This document shows positions 7,859 through 16,025 of a stretch of DNA of 64,000 nt, one piece after another. The notes under the pieces were generated by a model. That model ran no database searches. It was given only the letters and a program-made list of their open reading frames with translations, and was not told where the DNA came from. Location: the NCBI GenBank assembly GCA_900618065.1, contig UYIL01000003.1, positions 62,001-126,000 on the forward strand, read 5' to 3'. The translations under genes were made by a program, and so were the position numbers. Source of the stretch: Streptococcus thermophilus. Lineage in GTDB: Bacteria; Actinomycetota; Actinomycetes; Mycobacteriales; Mycobacteriaceae. Positions within the stretch are counted from its first letter, which is position 1. Each line of letters starts with the position of its first letter.

Positions 7859-9049
7859 ATGCTCGAGGCGTTCGTCTATCCGGTGTCTGCGGTAATGAAG
7901 TTCTGGCACTGGCTGTTGGCGGAAGTGTTCAGCGTGGCCCCCGACACGGCATGGGTGCTTTCAGTCGTTCTCCTCGTGCTCACCGTGCGCGGGCTGCTGA
8001 TCCCGTCCTACTGGTCGACGTTCAAGTCGAGCCGCAAGATGCTCATGATGCGCCCCGAACAGATCGCGCTCGAGGAACGCTACGGGGCCTCTCTTGAGCC
8101 GGACGACATCACAGCGCACGAGACAGCGCTCAAAGAGCTGAACAAGGAATACGGCTACAACCCTCTCGCCGGCTGCATTCCGCCGCTCGTGCAGTTGCCC
8201 TTCATTCTGGGACTGTACCGCCTGCTCATCTGGATGTCTGTGCCAGAGAACGGCCGCACAGGCAGCGATATCGGCCTGCTCAACCCCGACGACATCGCCG
8301 GCTTCCTCGAAGCCTCTTTCCTCGGTGTGCCGCTGCCGGCGTACGTGTCCATGAGCCAGGAACAGTTTGCCGCACTGGGCACCACCGGTGAAGACGTGCG
8401 CGCTGTAGCCATTCCGCTGCTCATCTTCGCCCTCATTTTCACCACGTTCAACATGTTCGTTTCCCAGCTGCGCAGCCGGGTGCACATGGACTGGGACGAA
8501 CGCATGGCCGTGCGCATCTACGACCTGATGTGGTGGCTCATGCTGGCCGTGCCGGTCATGCTCGGTTTTGTGGGCATGACGGGACTGATCCCCATCGCTT
8601 TGCTGATGTACTGGTTCCTCGGCAACCTGTGGACCCTGTGCCAGACCGCGATCATGTGGTACCTGCTCACACGCAAGTACCCGCTCGAGCCGCACCACCT
8701 TGCCCATGTCGAAGCAGCCCGCACCGAGGCACAGAATAAAGAGGCGAAGCGCTCCCGCCGCAGCCGCAACCTGCAAGCACTCGCCCGCCCCTCGACGCTG
8801 CCTAAGGTCCGCCGCACCATCAAGGAAGAAAAACAGGCGGAAAAACAGGCCCGCAAAGACAAGAAGGCGCAAAAGAAGAGCCTGCAGAAGGAGAAGAGCA
8901 AAGTCCGCTCCGACATGCGCAAAGCAGAGATGGAGGAGCGGAAGAAAGCGCGGGAAGAAACGAAGGCTGAAGCGAAAACTGGCTCTAAATTGAGTAGTCA
9001 GCCGGAGGAGCCGACAGCATCTGACGCGCCAAATCCCGACCAGTCATAA
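7859..9049 (+). CDS. YidC/Oxa1 family membrane protein insertase (second-type paralogue)
   Basis: 396 residues. Start ATG preceded by GAGGAGAGTGAGG. The core 60-kDa inner-membrane-protein fold is clear: a first hydrophobic segment, the cytoplasmic hairpin (FKSSRKMLMMRPEQIALEER), then YGYNPLAGCIPPLVQLPFIL and further membrane segments ending in MYWFLGNLWTLCQTAIMW. The tail of about 115 residues is dominated by Lys, Arg, Glu and Ala, as in insertases that bind ribosomes. It is not in the rpmH-rnpA-yidC context, so it is likely an extra YidC. Its last 65 bp overlap the convergent TetR gene. Confidence 0.9.
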   Translation: MLEAFVYPVSAVMKFWHWLLAEVFSVAPDTAWVLSVVLLVLTVRGLLIPSYWSTFKSSRKMLMMRPEQIALEERYGASLEPDDITAHETALKELNKEYGYNPLAGCIPPLVQLPFILGLYRLLIWMSVPENGRTGSDIGLLNPDDIAGFLEASFLGVPLPAYVSMSQEQFAALGTTGEDVRAVAIPLLIFALIFTTFNMFVSQLRSRVHMDWDERMAVRIYDLMWWLMLAVPVMLGFVGMTGLIPIALLMYWFLGNLWTLCQTAIMWYLLTRKYPLEPHHLAHVEAARTEAQNKEAKRSRRSRNLQALARPSTLPKVRRTIKEEKQAEKQARKDKKAQKKSLQKEKSKVRSDMRKAEMEERKKAREETKAEAKTGSKLSSQPEEPTASDAPNPDQS

Positions 9050-9602
9050 GCGGCCTCACGGTCCGGCTCACCCGCGCGCCCGTCATGCCCCCGTCGAGGA
9101 AAATGAGTAGCTGATTCGCTTGCGTGTCCGAAGGGTAACCGTTCTTCCGGTTGAGCAACTCCGTCATCGTGGAGTGCATCCAGCGGCGGTGCTCAAGGCA
9201 CGCGGCGACAATATTGCGCTCCGATTCTGTCTCCGGCCGCGGGTACTCGGCCGCGGCATTGAGGAACGGAGAACCGCGGAAATCCTTCTCCGGCTCCTCC
9301 TCGATCGCCATATCGAAAAACGCGAGAATCTTCTCATCCGCGTCAATCATCATCGCGGTGCGCTCAACCCAGCGGGCGCGGTATTCCTCATCCAAGCGCT
9401 CAACATAAGCGATGACCAGATTGTCTTTGGATCCCAGCAGCGAATACAGCGATGCCTTCGCCACATCAGCTTCACGCAGAATGCGGTCAATGCCGATGAC
9501 ACGGATGCCCTCTTCAGTGAACAACTTTGTAGCGGCATCGAGCAGGCGCTGTCGGGGACTGGGCCTGTTGCGGCGGCGCGAAGCCGGTTGTTTCTTGCTC
9601 AC
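8985..9602 (-). CDS. TetR-family transcriptional regulator
   Basis: 205 residues, GTG start. N-terminal TetR helix-turn-helix at about residues 15-60 (RQRLLDAATKLFTEEGIRVIG...VAKASLYSLLGSKDNLV). The C-terminal ligand domain is divergent and its ligand unknown. The N-terminus is rich in basic residues (SKKQPASRRRNRPSPRQR). A promoter with the likely operator in its spacer sits immediately upstream, and the start is 7 bases from the -10, so the mRNA is probably leaderless and the gene autoregulated. It overlaps the YidC gene by 65 bp tail to tail. Confidence 0.9.
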   Translation of the reverse strand: MSKKQPASRRRNRPSPRQRLLDAATKLFTEEGIRVIGIDRILREADVAKASLYSLLGSKDNLVIAYVERLDEEYRARWVERTAMMIDADEKILAFFDMAIEEEPEKDFRGSPFLNAAAEYPRPETESERNIVAACLEHRRWMHSTMTELLNRKNGYPSDTQANQLLIFLDGGMTGARVSRTVRPLMTGRDLARQMLSAPPADYSI

Positions 9603-9609
9603 CTAACTC

Positions 9610-9638
9610 AATATAGACAAACCGGTACGTCCATTCAA
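9610..9638 (-). promoter_or_regulatory. Promoter of the TetR gene with palindromic operator in the spacer
   Basis: Minus strand: -35 TTGAAT (9633-9638), 17-bp spacer, -10 TATATT (9610-9615), then the GTG start at 9602. The spacer contains GACAAACCGGTACGTC (9616-9631), a palindrome of the form GACnnACCGGTnnGTC. A TetR dimer bound there would block RNA polymerase, consistent with autoregulation. Confidence 0.6.
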
Positions 9639-9663
9639 AGGTTTGCCCGCCCGAGCACGAAAA

Positions 9664-9690
9664 AGCTCCCGCCCAATATGGGCGGGAGCT
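9664..9690 (-). terminator. Terminator of the GlsB/YeaQ-like gene
   Basis: AGCTCCCGCCC and GGGCGGGAGCT form a perfect 11-bp stem with a 5-nt loop. On the minus strand it is followed by a T run (A run at 9660-9664 on the plus strand). Confidence 0.75.
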
Positions 9691-9707
9691 CATCTGCGAC
9701 TCGGCGA

Positions 9708-9974
9708 TTAGCGACGAGTAGCCGTGACCTTGTTGACAACCCACAGAACAATGACCGCACCCAAGATGCACGTCAGGAAGCTGAAGAGCCAACCCTTCGA
9801 CTCCATGTCGATGACCAAGGACATAAGACCGCCGCCGACGAGACCACCGACAATACCGCACGCGATGTTAGCGAGAATGCCCATTGACGCGTCGCGGTTC
9901 ATAATCATCGAAGCGATCCATCCTGCGAGACCACCAAAGACGATCCAGCCCAAGAGACTAAACCCAATTCCCAT
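9708..9974 (-). CDS. GlsB/YeaQ/YmgE family stress-response membrane protein
   Basis: 88 residues. The ATG at 9974 is preceded by AGAGGGA; the longer frame from 10022 lacks a ribosome site. Three hydrophobic segments with the glycine-rich family pattern (GWIVFGGLAGWIASMIM, GILANIACGIVGGLVGGGLM, FLTCILGAVIVLWVVNKV). Members are small transglycosylase-associated-type membrane proteins induced by stress; biochemical function is not known. It has its own hairpin terminator and lies next to a universal stress protein gene. Confidence 0.88.
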   Translation of the reverse strand: MGIGFSLLGWIVFGGLAGWIASMIMNRDASMGILANIACGIVGGLVGGGLMSLVIDMESKGWLFSFLTCILGAVIVLWVVNKVTATRR

Positions 9975-10055
9975 GATAATTTCCCTCTTTCTAGCGATTT
10001 CTAAATTTCGGACATAAACCATTATGCCCGAAAACTAGTATGCCCCCAAAGGCGA

Positions 10056-10083
10056 AACCGTGGGCAACAGAAAACCCACGGTT
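10056..10083 (-). terminator. Hairpin downstream of the universal stress protein gene
   Basis: AACCGTGGG pairs with CCCACGGTT over a 10-nt loop. It lies 39 bp past the stop of the minus-strand universal stress gene. There is no long T run, so strength is uncertain. Confidence 0.45.
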
Positions 10084-10121
10084 CCATAACGGTTTGGCTG
10101 CCATTGCAACCCTGCCCCGGT

Positions 10122-11018
10122 TTACTTCGGCAACTTCTCCGGACGCACGACCATCATCGGGCAGGGTGCAGCCTGCAGCAACGCCCGCGACGTCGAACCG
10201 AGCAACATGCCCTTGAAGCCACCACGTCCATGAGAACCGGTGATGAGCAGCTGCGCGTCATGCGCCTGCTCCACCAGGGCACGCACCGGCCGGTCACGGG
10301 TGACCACCTTGCGCACCTTCACCTCGGGGAACTGGCTGGCGAAGGATGACAAAGCGTCCTCGAGCTTCTTCGCGCGTTGCTGATCCACCTGCTGCAACTG
10401 ATCCTCCGCGACGATCGCGCCGGCGGCCGGGGAAGAATTGTCCATGTAAGTGTGCACGGCGATCAGCTCAGCGCCGCGGGCGTGAGCTTCCTCGAACGCG
10501 ACCTGGGTGGCCTTGACAGAGACCTCGGAGCCATCGACACCGACGACGACTGGGCCGTACTTTGTCTCCTCGGTCACAGCATTGTCGTCGCGCACGACCA
10601 CGACCGGGCACGATGCATGCGACACGACCGCAGCCGACACCGAACCCAGCACCATGCCGGACAGACCGCCTAGACCGCGGGAACCCATGACGATCATCGT
10701 GGATTCCTTCGACAGGTCCAGCAGCATGTCGATCGGGGATCCCTCCGCGACCGTGTGCCCAATCTTGATATCCGGGGCGACGTCAAGCGCGATCTCGCGG
10801 GCGTCAGCGATCTTGCGCAGGCACTCGTTCTGCAGGTCGTCGTACAGCTCCTGCGGAGGCACCATGCCCTCTGCGTAAAGAAACTGCGGCATGGTGTACG
10901 AGGACGCGAGACGCAGTGGGACACCACGCTTGTTCGCGGTATTGGCCGCCCAACGGACGGCGTTGTTCGACGGTTCGCCGCCATCGACGGCGACGGCAAC
11001 CATATCTTCACGGCTCAT
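10122..11018 (-). CDS. Tandem-domain universal stress protein (UspA family)
   Basis: 298 residues with two UspA domains (about 1-145 and 155-298). Each domain has the ATP-binding signature G-x2-G-x9-G-S/T: GSRGLGGLSGMVLGSVSAA in the first and GSHGRGGFKGMLLGSTSRA in the second. So both halves should bind ATP. Cytoplasmic, probably a stress or growth-arrest factor. RBS AAAGGC lies before the ATG. The gene sits between a GlsB-like stress gene and a tiny peptide gene on the same strand. Confidence 0.92.
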   Translation of the reverse strand: MSREDMVAVAVDGGEPSNNAVRWAANTANKRGVPLRLASSYTMPQFLYAEGMVPPQELYDDLQNECLRKIADAREIALDVAPDIKIGHTVAEGSPIDMLLDLSKESTMIVMGSRGLGGLSGMVLGSVSAAVVSHASCPVVVVRDDNAVTEETKYGPVVVGVDGSEVSVKATQVAFEEAHARGAELIAVHTYMDNSSPAAGAIVAEDQLQQVDQQRAKKLEDALSSFASQFPEVKVRKVVTRDRPVRALVEQAHDAQLLITGSHGRGGFKGMLLGSTSRALLQAAPCPMMVVRPEKLPK

Positions 11019-11076
11019 GAGGGTGCCTTTCCTCGTTCGTATCGGACACCCCCATCATACCGCCGCGGGAGACGGT

Positions 11077-11223
11077 CTACTTCGGGATTTCCACCGGGCG
11101 GGCAGCCTCCGCGTTAGCGGGGAAGAGGATGGTGTAGATCGTCCACAGGACATCCTTGATGGTCTTGCCAATGCCATCGCTGAAGAAAGCCGTCAATTGG
11201 CTCACAATCACGTCAAGATTCAT
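11077..11223 (-). CDS. 48-residue amphipathic peptide, possible envelope/porin-like peptide
   Basis: Reads from ATG 11223 and ends VEIPK. A hydrophobic/amphipathic central segment (VIVSQLTAFFSDGIG, VLWTIYTILFP) is followed by ANAEAARPVEIPK. Size and amphipathicity recall the PorA/PorH mycomembrane peptides of corynebacteria, but I see no clear sequence match, so function is not assigned. Codon third positions are mostly G or C, as in real genes here. There is no Shine-Dalgarno; TACTAA sits about 9 bases upstream, so a leaderless mRNA is possible. Its start codon is only 19 bp from the start of the divergent pseudouridine synthase. Confidence 0.5.
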   Translation of the reverse strand: MNLDVIVSQLTAFFSDGIGKTIKDVLWTIYTILFPANAEAARPVEIPK

Positions 11224-11242
11224 ATGGAATAAGTTAGTACAT

Positions 11243-12247
11243 GTGGCAGAAGTTCGGAAGCAAAAGAATAAACCTTTGCCCCCGCGCGACGGCCTGGGGG
11301 CGACGCGCGCGCGTGTTCCAGATGGTGAACCGTGGGTTGCATGGGACTTCATTTGGCATCTAGTGTCCACGCAACGCCACCGCCATCCGCTTGACGACGA
11401 ATCCGCTGTCACGTCGCGCTTCACCGCCAGCGAAGTCGTGCTTATCGACGGCACACCCCTCACCCCGGCTGACCTACTAGCGCCAGGGACCGATGTGTTC
11501 TTCTACCGACGCCCTGCCCCTGAACCGAACGTGCCGTTCGAATTGGACGTGGTCTACGAAGATGACGCGATCATGGTGGTGAACAAGCCGCCGTTCTTGG
11601 CCACGATGCCACGGGCGTCTCACATCACTGAGAACGCGACCGTGCGGCTGCGACGGGCGACCGGCAACGAGGAGCTCGCGCCGGCGCATCGCTTAGACCG
11701 GATGACGTCGGGGCTGCTCTTGTTTACAAAGCACGCTGCCGTGCGCGGAGCCTATCAGCAGCTCTTCGCTTCCCGGGCGGTGTCCAAACTCTACGAGGCG
11801 GTGGCCGATGACATCGGGGCTGAATTGGACAGCCGGCCGACTCCGGATAGCCCGTTGTTGTGGGAGCACCACATTGTGAAGCGGGAAGGTGAGTTGGCTT
11901 CTTCGATTACCGTAGACGCCATCCCGAACTCATTCACATACGTCACTGAAATCACACCGCTGGCGTCGACTCCCGGTGCCGCGCGTTATGTGCTTCAGCC
12001 TGTGACCGGACGCACGCATCAACTACGTGTGCAAATGCATGCAGCAGGCGCCCCAATTCATGGTGACCCGGTCTACCCAGAGCTGCTTCCCGCCTCAGAT
12101 GAGGACTTCAGCCGGCCTATGTTGCTCGCGGCGGTTGGGCTAGCCTTCACCGATCCACTAACGGGCTCTCAGCGCACCTTTAGCGCACCAGGGTTCTCAG
12201 GTCTACCGGTTACAGGACTAAAGCTGGAAGCCCGTGCCAATGAATAG
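11243..12247 (+). CDS. RluA-family RNA pseudouridine synthase
   Basis: 334 residues from a GTG start; the conserved PLPPRDGLGATRARVP segment follows at once, which supports this start over the open frame further upstream. An S4-like region (about 30-100) precedes the catalytic domain. The active-site motif is HRLDRMTSGLLLF with the catalytic Asp, and GRTHQLRVQMHAAG is the second family signature. It converts uridine to pseudouridine in rRNA or tRNA; the target site cannot be assigned. No Shine-Dalgarno is seen; TAAGTT at 11230-11235 could be a -10 giving a leaderless mRNA. Confidence 0.85.
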   Translation: MAEVRKQKNKPLPPRDGLGATRARVPDGEPWVAWDFIWHLVSTQRHRHPLDDESAVTSRFTASEVVLIDGTPLTPADLLAPGTDVFFYRRPAPEPNVPFELDVVYEDDAIMVVNKPPFLATMPRASHITENATVRLRRATGNEELAPAHRLDRMTSGLLLFTKHAAVRGAYQQLFASRAVSKLYEAVADDIGAELDSRPTPDSPLLWEHHIVKREGELASSITVDAIPNSFTYVTEITPLASTPGAARYVLQPVTGRTHQLRVQMHAAGAPIHGDPVYPELLPASDEDFSRPMLLAAVGLAFTDPLTGSQRTFSAPGFSGLPVTGLKLEARANE

Positions 12248-12363
12248 TGAACCCTAAAGCCGAATCGCTCGCAGCTGACCGTATTAAGTCAGTGCTCCCG
12301 CAACGACCAAGGCCACAGCCCCACTCACCGTGGTGCCGCGGCCCGATATCCAATGAGCGGGAG

Positions 12364-12684
12364 CTAGCGTCCGTTGCTAGCTGCCGCGCCTTGGTTGTTC
12401 CACCTATTCAATTGAGCGAAGCTGTCCAAGACAATGAGTAGCAACCCAAACATGCCCACGACCGAGATCAAACTGCCGATGATGTTCGGGAAACCGGATG
12501 AGAGTTCGTTCTTGAGCGATGTGGCACCTTCTCCCCAATCGAGTTTGTCGTTCTCGCCGGTATTTTCTTGCGCTACGACAACAACATCCGGTTGCACCGG
12601 TGCTGCCTGCGCTTGTGCCGGCGCGACCACCCCAACAGTCATGATTGCCGCAAGACCAGTAGCGACGACTTTCGTTCGACCCAT
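12364..12684 (-). CDS. Small secreted or membrane-anchored protein, unknown function
   Basis: 106 residues with AGAGGGGA before the ATG. Signal peptide with Ala-rich cleavage region (VVAPAQAQAAP, about residue 28). A short polar segment (QENTGENDKLDWGEG) is followed by one hydrophobic helix near the C-terminus (FPNIIGSLISVVGMFGLLLI) and a polar tail. So it is either tail-anchored in the membrane or an amphipathic envelope peptide. I do not recognise a family. It lies just outside the IS3-type element and is not part of it. Confidence 0.7.
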   Translation of the reverse strand: MGRTKVVATGLAAIMTVGVVAPAQAQAAPVQPDVVVVAQENTGENDKLDWGEGATSLKNELSSGFPNIIGSLISVVGMFGLLLIVLDSFAQLNRWNNQGAAASNGR

Positions 12685-12820
12685 GATGTCCCCTCTTCTT
12701 CAGTATTGAACGGTTCACCTAAGAAATCTAGGACTCATCCCGGATCGTTACAGCGGTGGCCAAGGCTGGGTAAACCCCGGCCGGGGTGAACTAGCCCCCA
12801 ATAGTTGGACTGGTTTAATT

Positions 12821-13720
12821 CTAGGCGGTTAGGGGTTCAAGGGCCTGATTCCGATATTGCGTCGGGGTCAGGCCCTTGAGTCGTTGTTGGACGCGTTTGG
12901 TGTTGTACCACTCGATGTAGTCATCGATCGCTTGGTTGAAATCCTCGATAGTGTCGAAGACTTCGCCGTGGTACATCTCTGTTTTCACGTGCCCGAAGAA
13001 GTTCTCCATAACTGCGTTGTCGTAGCAATTGGCTTTACGCGACATCGACTGAACACCGCCGTTGTCGTCGATCAAGTCGCGCCAGGAGACGTGCTGGTAC
13101 TGGAAGCCTTGATCGGTGTGCATCATCCACCCGGGTTCAGGCGCGCACGCCGCGATCGCCTTGGTCAATGAAGCAGCGGTAAACGCTGTCGACGGCGATG
13201 TAGCCACGGTATGGGCGACGATTGAGCGGTCGAACAGATCCATCACGGGTGACAGATACACCTTGCGGCCTGCGACCCTGAACTCGGTGACGTCGCTGAC
13301 AAAAGCGGTGTTCGGCGTGTCCGGGCTGAATTTGCGATCCAGTTTGTTCTCAGCGATGTGGCTGATCGTTCCGGCGTAGGAAACATAGCGCCGGCGCTGG
13401 CGGATCTTGGCCCGAAGACCCATCTCGCGCATGAGCTTGTAGACCACCTTGTGGTTAACCACCCAGCCCTCGTTGCGCAGGTCCAGCAGGACCCGCCGGT
13501 AACCGTAGCGATGCTTATTACGCTCGAAGCTTTCCCGGATTGCGTGCTTAAGTACCGCGTGCTTATCCGGCTCGCTCAGTCGTTTCTGGTGGTAGAAGAA
13601 CGTCGACCGTGGCATACCTGCCGCGTCTAGGAGATACTCCAAACGGTGCTGCGACTTGAGGATGACAATCGCCTGGACTTTCAGACGTGTCCCTGATTCC
13701 TCAAGTCCCGCAATTTTTTT
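12821..13720 (-). CDS. IS3-family transposase OrfB (DDE integrase part)
   Basis: About 300 residues read after a -1 frameshift at 13714-13720. HTH_21-type region (YGYRRVLLDLRNEG) then the rve integrase core: D in AFVSDVTEFRV, D in MMHTDQGFQY and E in VMENFFGHVKTE, the DDE triad with the usual spacing. The C-terminal RLKGLTPTQYRNQ is the IS150/IS3 end. The gene itself is intact, but its fusion partner OrfA is split by the IS21-type element, so a full OrfAB transposase cannot be made from this copy. Confidence 0.88.
   Translation of the reverse strand, partial: KKIAGLEESGTRLKVQAIVILKSQHRLEYLLDAAGMPRSTFFYHQKRLSEPDKHAVLKHAIRESFERNKHRYGYRRVLLDLRNEGWVVNHKVVYKLMREMGLRAKIRQRRRYVSYAGTISHIAENKLDRKFSPDTPNTAFVSDVTEFRVAGRKVYLSPVMDLFDRSIVAHTVATSPSTAFTAASLTKAIAACAPEPGWMMHTDQGFQYQHVSWRDLIDDNGGVQSMSRKANCYDNAVMENFFGHVKTEMYHGEVFDTIEDFNQAIDDYIEWYNTKRVQQRLKGLTPTQYRNQALEPLTA
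13714..13720 (-). promoter_or_regulatory. A AAA AAA slippery heptamer for -1 frameshifting, orfA to orfB
   Basis: Seven As on the minus strand at the end of orfA (codons CTA AAA AAA TTG). A -1 slip moves the ribosome into the orfB frame (AAA AAA ATT GCG). This is the standard device of IS150-type elements. Confidence 0.75.
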
Positions 13721-13834
13721 AGGTAGGCGTTTTCCGCTTTCAACCGCTCGATCTGGCGGCGCAGCTTCTCCTCCTCCGTGAGCACCTTCGGCGCGGCCGA
13801 GCCTTTGGGCCTGCCCTTCGGCTTCGGTTTTAAC

Positions 13835-13839
13835 GCGTC
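13835..13839. repeat. Left copy of 5-bp target duplication (GCGTC) of the IS21-type element
   Basis: GCGTC directly precedes the left end TGTGAG. The same five bases occur at 16021-16025, right after the right end CTGACA. IS21-family elements make 4-8-bp duplications. Confidence 0.85.
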
Positions 13840-13903
13840 TGTGAGTGCTCCCCGAAAAGTAGCCCACTGGCGCTCTTTGAAAAGTAGCCCAGTGTGGTCG
13901 TAA

Positions 13904-14701
13904 TTATTGTGCCTGATGTTGGTCTGGTTCGTTGGTTGTTGGGGCGGGTATTTCTCTTCCTTTGATGCGGTGGCTGACTCCGCGGTGTTGGAAGATTTTG
14001 GCGTGGTGGACTATGCGGTCGACCATGGCGGTGGCCACGGTGACGTCTCCGAAGCATTGCGCCCATTGAGAAAACGCTAGGTTAGATGTGACGATGATGG
14101 AGCCGTGCTCGTAGCGTCTTGAGACGAGTTGGAAAAACAGGTTCGCCGCGTCAGCTTCAACAGGGATGTAACCGAGTTCGTCGATGATCAGCAGGTGGTA
14201 GCCGTTGAGGCGTTTGAGCAGCGCTTCAAGTCTGCCTGTGCTGTGGGCTTGGGTCAGTGTGTTGACCCAGCCGGCGGCGGTGTCGAAGAGCACTCGGTAG
14301 CCTTGCTGGGCCGCGGTGATCCCCAGGGCTGTAGCCAGGTGGGTTTTACCGGTTCCGGGCGGGCCAAGTAGGACGACGTTTTCAGCTGTGGCGACCCATG
14401 CCCCGGTTTCAAGCCTGGCGATCTCGGCCCGGTCGATTGCCGGTTGGGCTGTGAAGTCGAAGTCGGCGATGGTTTTCACCGCCGGGAATCCTGCGCGTTT
14501 GACGCGCAGACGTGCACCCGATTCAGCCCGTGCGGTGGCTTCAACGGACAAAACCGCGGCGAGGTATTCCTCGAATGTCCAGGACTGGGTGCGGGCTTGC
14601 TCGGCGATGGTGGCGTAGACATTGTCGATGCGTGGAGCTTTCAGTTCGCGGGCCAAGTGGTGAATCGTGGCTGAGGTGTCATGGGCGCTGGTTCGGGTCA
14701 T
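13904..14701 (-). CDS. istB: IstB-like ATP-binding helper protein of the IS21 element
   Basis: 265 residues from ATG 14701. AAA+ ATPase of the DnaC/IstB group: Walker A GPPGTGKTHLA (about residue 110) and Walker B LLIIDELGYIP, with the sensor-like IIVTSNLAFSQW. It works with IstA in target choice and strand transfer. It lies downstream of istA on the same strand. The C-terminal tail ends in a polar, Gln/Pro-rich stretch. Intact. Confidence 0.93.
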   Translation of the reverse strand: MTRTSAHDTSATIHHLARELKAPRIDNVYATIAEQARTQSWTFEEYLAAVLSVEATARAESGARLRVKRAGFPAVKTIADFDFTAQPAIDRAEIARLETGAWVATAENVVLLGPPGTGKTHLATALGITAAQQGYRVLFDTAAGWVNTLTQAHSTGRLEALLKRLNGYHLLIIDELGYIPVEADAANLFFQLVSRRYEHGSIIVTSNLAFSQWAQCFGDVTVATAMVDRIVHHAKIFQHRGVSHRIKGREIPAPTTNEPDQHQAQ

Positions 14702-14747
14702 AGGAAAATCGGTCTCCTTGAAGAGGTATAAAACAGCAAATGGGTTG

Positions 14748-15950
14748 TCAGGCGATGGCGTCGTAGATCGACAAGTCGGCGATTTCGACATCAGTGCCGG
14801 TACTGGTGTGGGCGCCAGGTTCGGCGAGTTGGCGGCGCATTGTGCGCGCGGTGTGCACGTGGGCCGGGTCGGTGATGATGTGGTGCTGTGCCCAGCTGCG
14901 GATATGTTTCGCGGCGGGCTCACCGGCCGGGCCTGTCACTGTGATCTCATCGAGCGTGGTGCGCACAGTGACCAGACGGTCGATAAATGCCGGGTCCACG
15001 CTGTACTGGTTGGTGTCGACGGTGATGTAGTAGTTGCGCGGCAACCGCACCGCCGGCCTAACACCAAATACCGGCGGGTACGGCGGCAGAGGACGCATCG
15101 CGGACCTGTCAGCGGTGAACAAGTCCGCAGGCTTGGCTTTCAGCGTGGCGTGGATGCGTTCGTTAGCCACGGTGGACAACCACTCGTCGAGCTGGGTTTG
15201 CACATCAGCCGGATCGCTAAAGCGTCGCCCGGGGAAGAACGAGCGCTTTATGTACCCGTTGGTGCGTTCAACGATGCCTTTGGATTCAGGATCCCTAGGC
15301 GGAGTCTGGATGATCTTGCATCCAAGCGCACCGCCGAAGGCCGCGACAGGTTCACACAGTCTGGCTTTTCCGATTCCTGCTTCGTGGTCCCACACGAGCC
15401 GGTCGGGCACTGCCTGGAAATTATTCGATATGACATGCCACATCCCGGCAACCAGATCATCAGTAGTCCGCGTCGGCAGTACCCTAGCGGCGGCGAAACG
15501 CGAATGCGCAGATGCCATCACTAGCACCGGCAGCGCCCGGTACACCCCGTCAGCATCAGGAAGCCCACCTGCTGCGAAAGTCAGATCGCACTGGATCTCA
15601 CGCCCCGGGGCGTGGACGAGGGTATCGACCGGGTCGGCGGGCAAATACTCGGGCCGGATGCGGGCAATGTGTTTGCGGAACCATGAATCAGAACCAGTCC
15701 AGCCCACCCGTTGGGCGAGCACTTTAGCGTTGAGCTGCGGTGTTTCCGCCAGCAGTTCCCGAACGCGCGGCTCAAACGGATCAAAACTGGTTGCTTTAGG
15801 CTCACGCGGCTTATAACTCGGCGGCGAATCTGATGCCAAAGCTTTCTCAACGGTCTTTTTCGCGCACCCGACTTCGTCGGCGATCTTCCTCAGCGACAAT
15901 CCCTGCCCGCGCAGGTACCGGATCTGCGCCCATTCCTCCAATGAAATCAC
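14748..15950 (-). CDS. istA: IstA-like DDE transposase of the IS21 element
   Basis: 400 residues, GTG start. N-terminal helix-turn-helix (IRYLRGQGLSLRKIADEVGC) binds the terminal repeats. The rve integrase core has D in REIQCDLTFAA, D in LVWDHEAG and E in SKGIVERTNGYIK. The C-terminal Mu-transposase-like region follows (YYITVDTNQYSVDP). All catalytic residues are present and the frame is open, so the element could be active. Confidence 0.93.
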   Translation of the reverse strand: MISLEEWAQIRYLRGQGLSLRKIADEVGCAKKTVEKALASDSPPSYKPREPKATSFDPFEPRVRELLAETPQLNAKVLAQRVGWTGSDSWFRKHIARIRPEYLPADPVDTLVHAPGREIQCDLTFAAGGLPDADGVYRALPVLVMASAHSRFAAARVLPTRTTDDLVAGMWHVISNNFQAVPDRLVWDHEAGIGKARLCEPVAAFGGALGCKIIQTPPRDPESKGIVERTNGYIKRSFFPGRRFSDPADVQTQLDEWLSTVANERIHATLKAKPADLFTADRSAMRPLPPYPPVFGVRPAVRLPRNYYITVDTNQYSVDPAFIDRLVTVRTTLDEITVTGPAGEPAAKHIRSWAQHHIITDPAHVHTARTMRRQLAEPGAHTSTGTDVEIADLSIYDAIA

Positions 15951-16020
15951 CCATCCAATCTTTTTCGGATGGGCTACTTTTCGAGGAGCGTTTTGGGCTA
16001 CTTTTCAAAGAGCGCTGACA

Positions 16021-16025
16021 GCGTC
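16021..16025. repeat. Right copy of 5-bp target duplication (GCGTC) of the IS21-type element
   Basis: Matches 13835-13839 and follows the right terminus CTGACA immediately. Confidence 0.85.

Larger units (their letters stand above)
13840..16020 (-). mobile_element. IS21-family insertion sequence, 2,181 bp, intact
   Basis: Ends TGTGAGTGCTC and (inverted) TGTCAGCGCTC. Each end carries two copies of a 20-bp terminal repeat GCTCyyyGAAAAGTAGCCCA: left at 13847-13866 and 13872-13891, right (inverted) at 15970-15989 and 15994-16013. Multiple terminal repeats are a hallmark of IS21. It encodes IstA and IstB, both open. A 5-bp target duplication flanks it. It inserted into orfA of an IS3-type element. 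Confidence 0.93.

Noticed and set aside
12248..12441. 64-residue open frame after the pseudouridine synthase.
   Set aside because: No ribosome site, no coding bias and it overlaps the secreted protein gene on the other strand.
14972..14987. GTCGATAA in the IS21 element as another copy of the repeated 11-mer.
   Set aside because: Only 8 bases match and it is inside a mobile element, so it is not counted.
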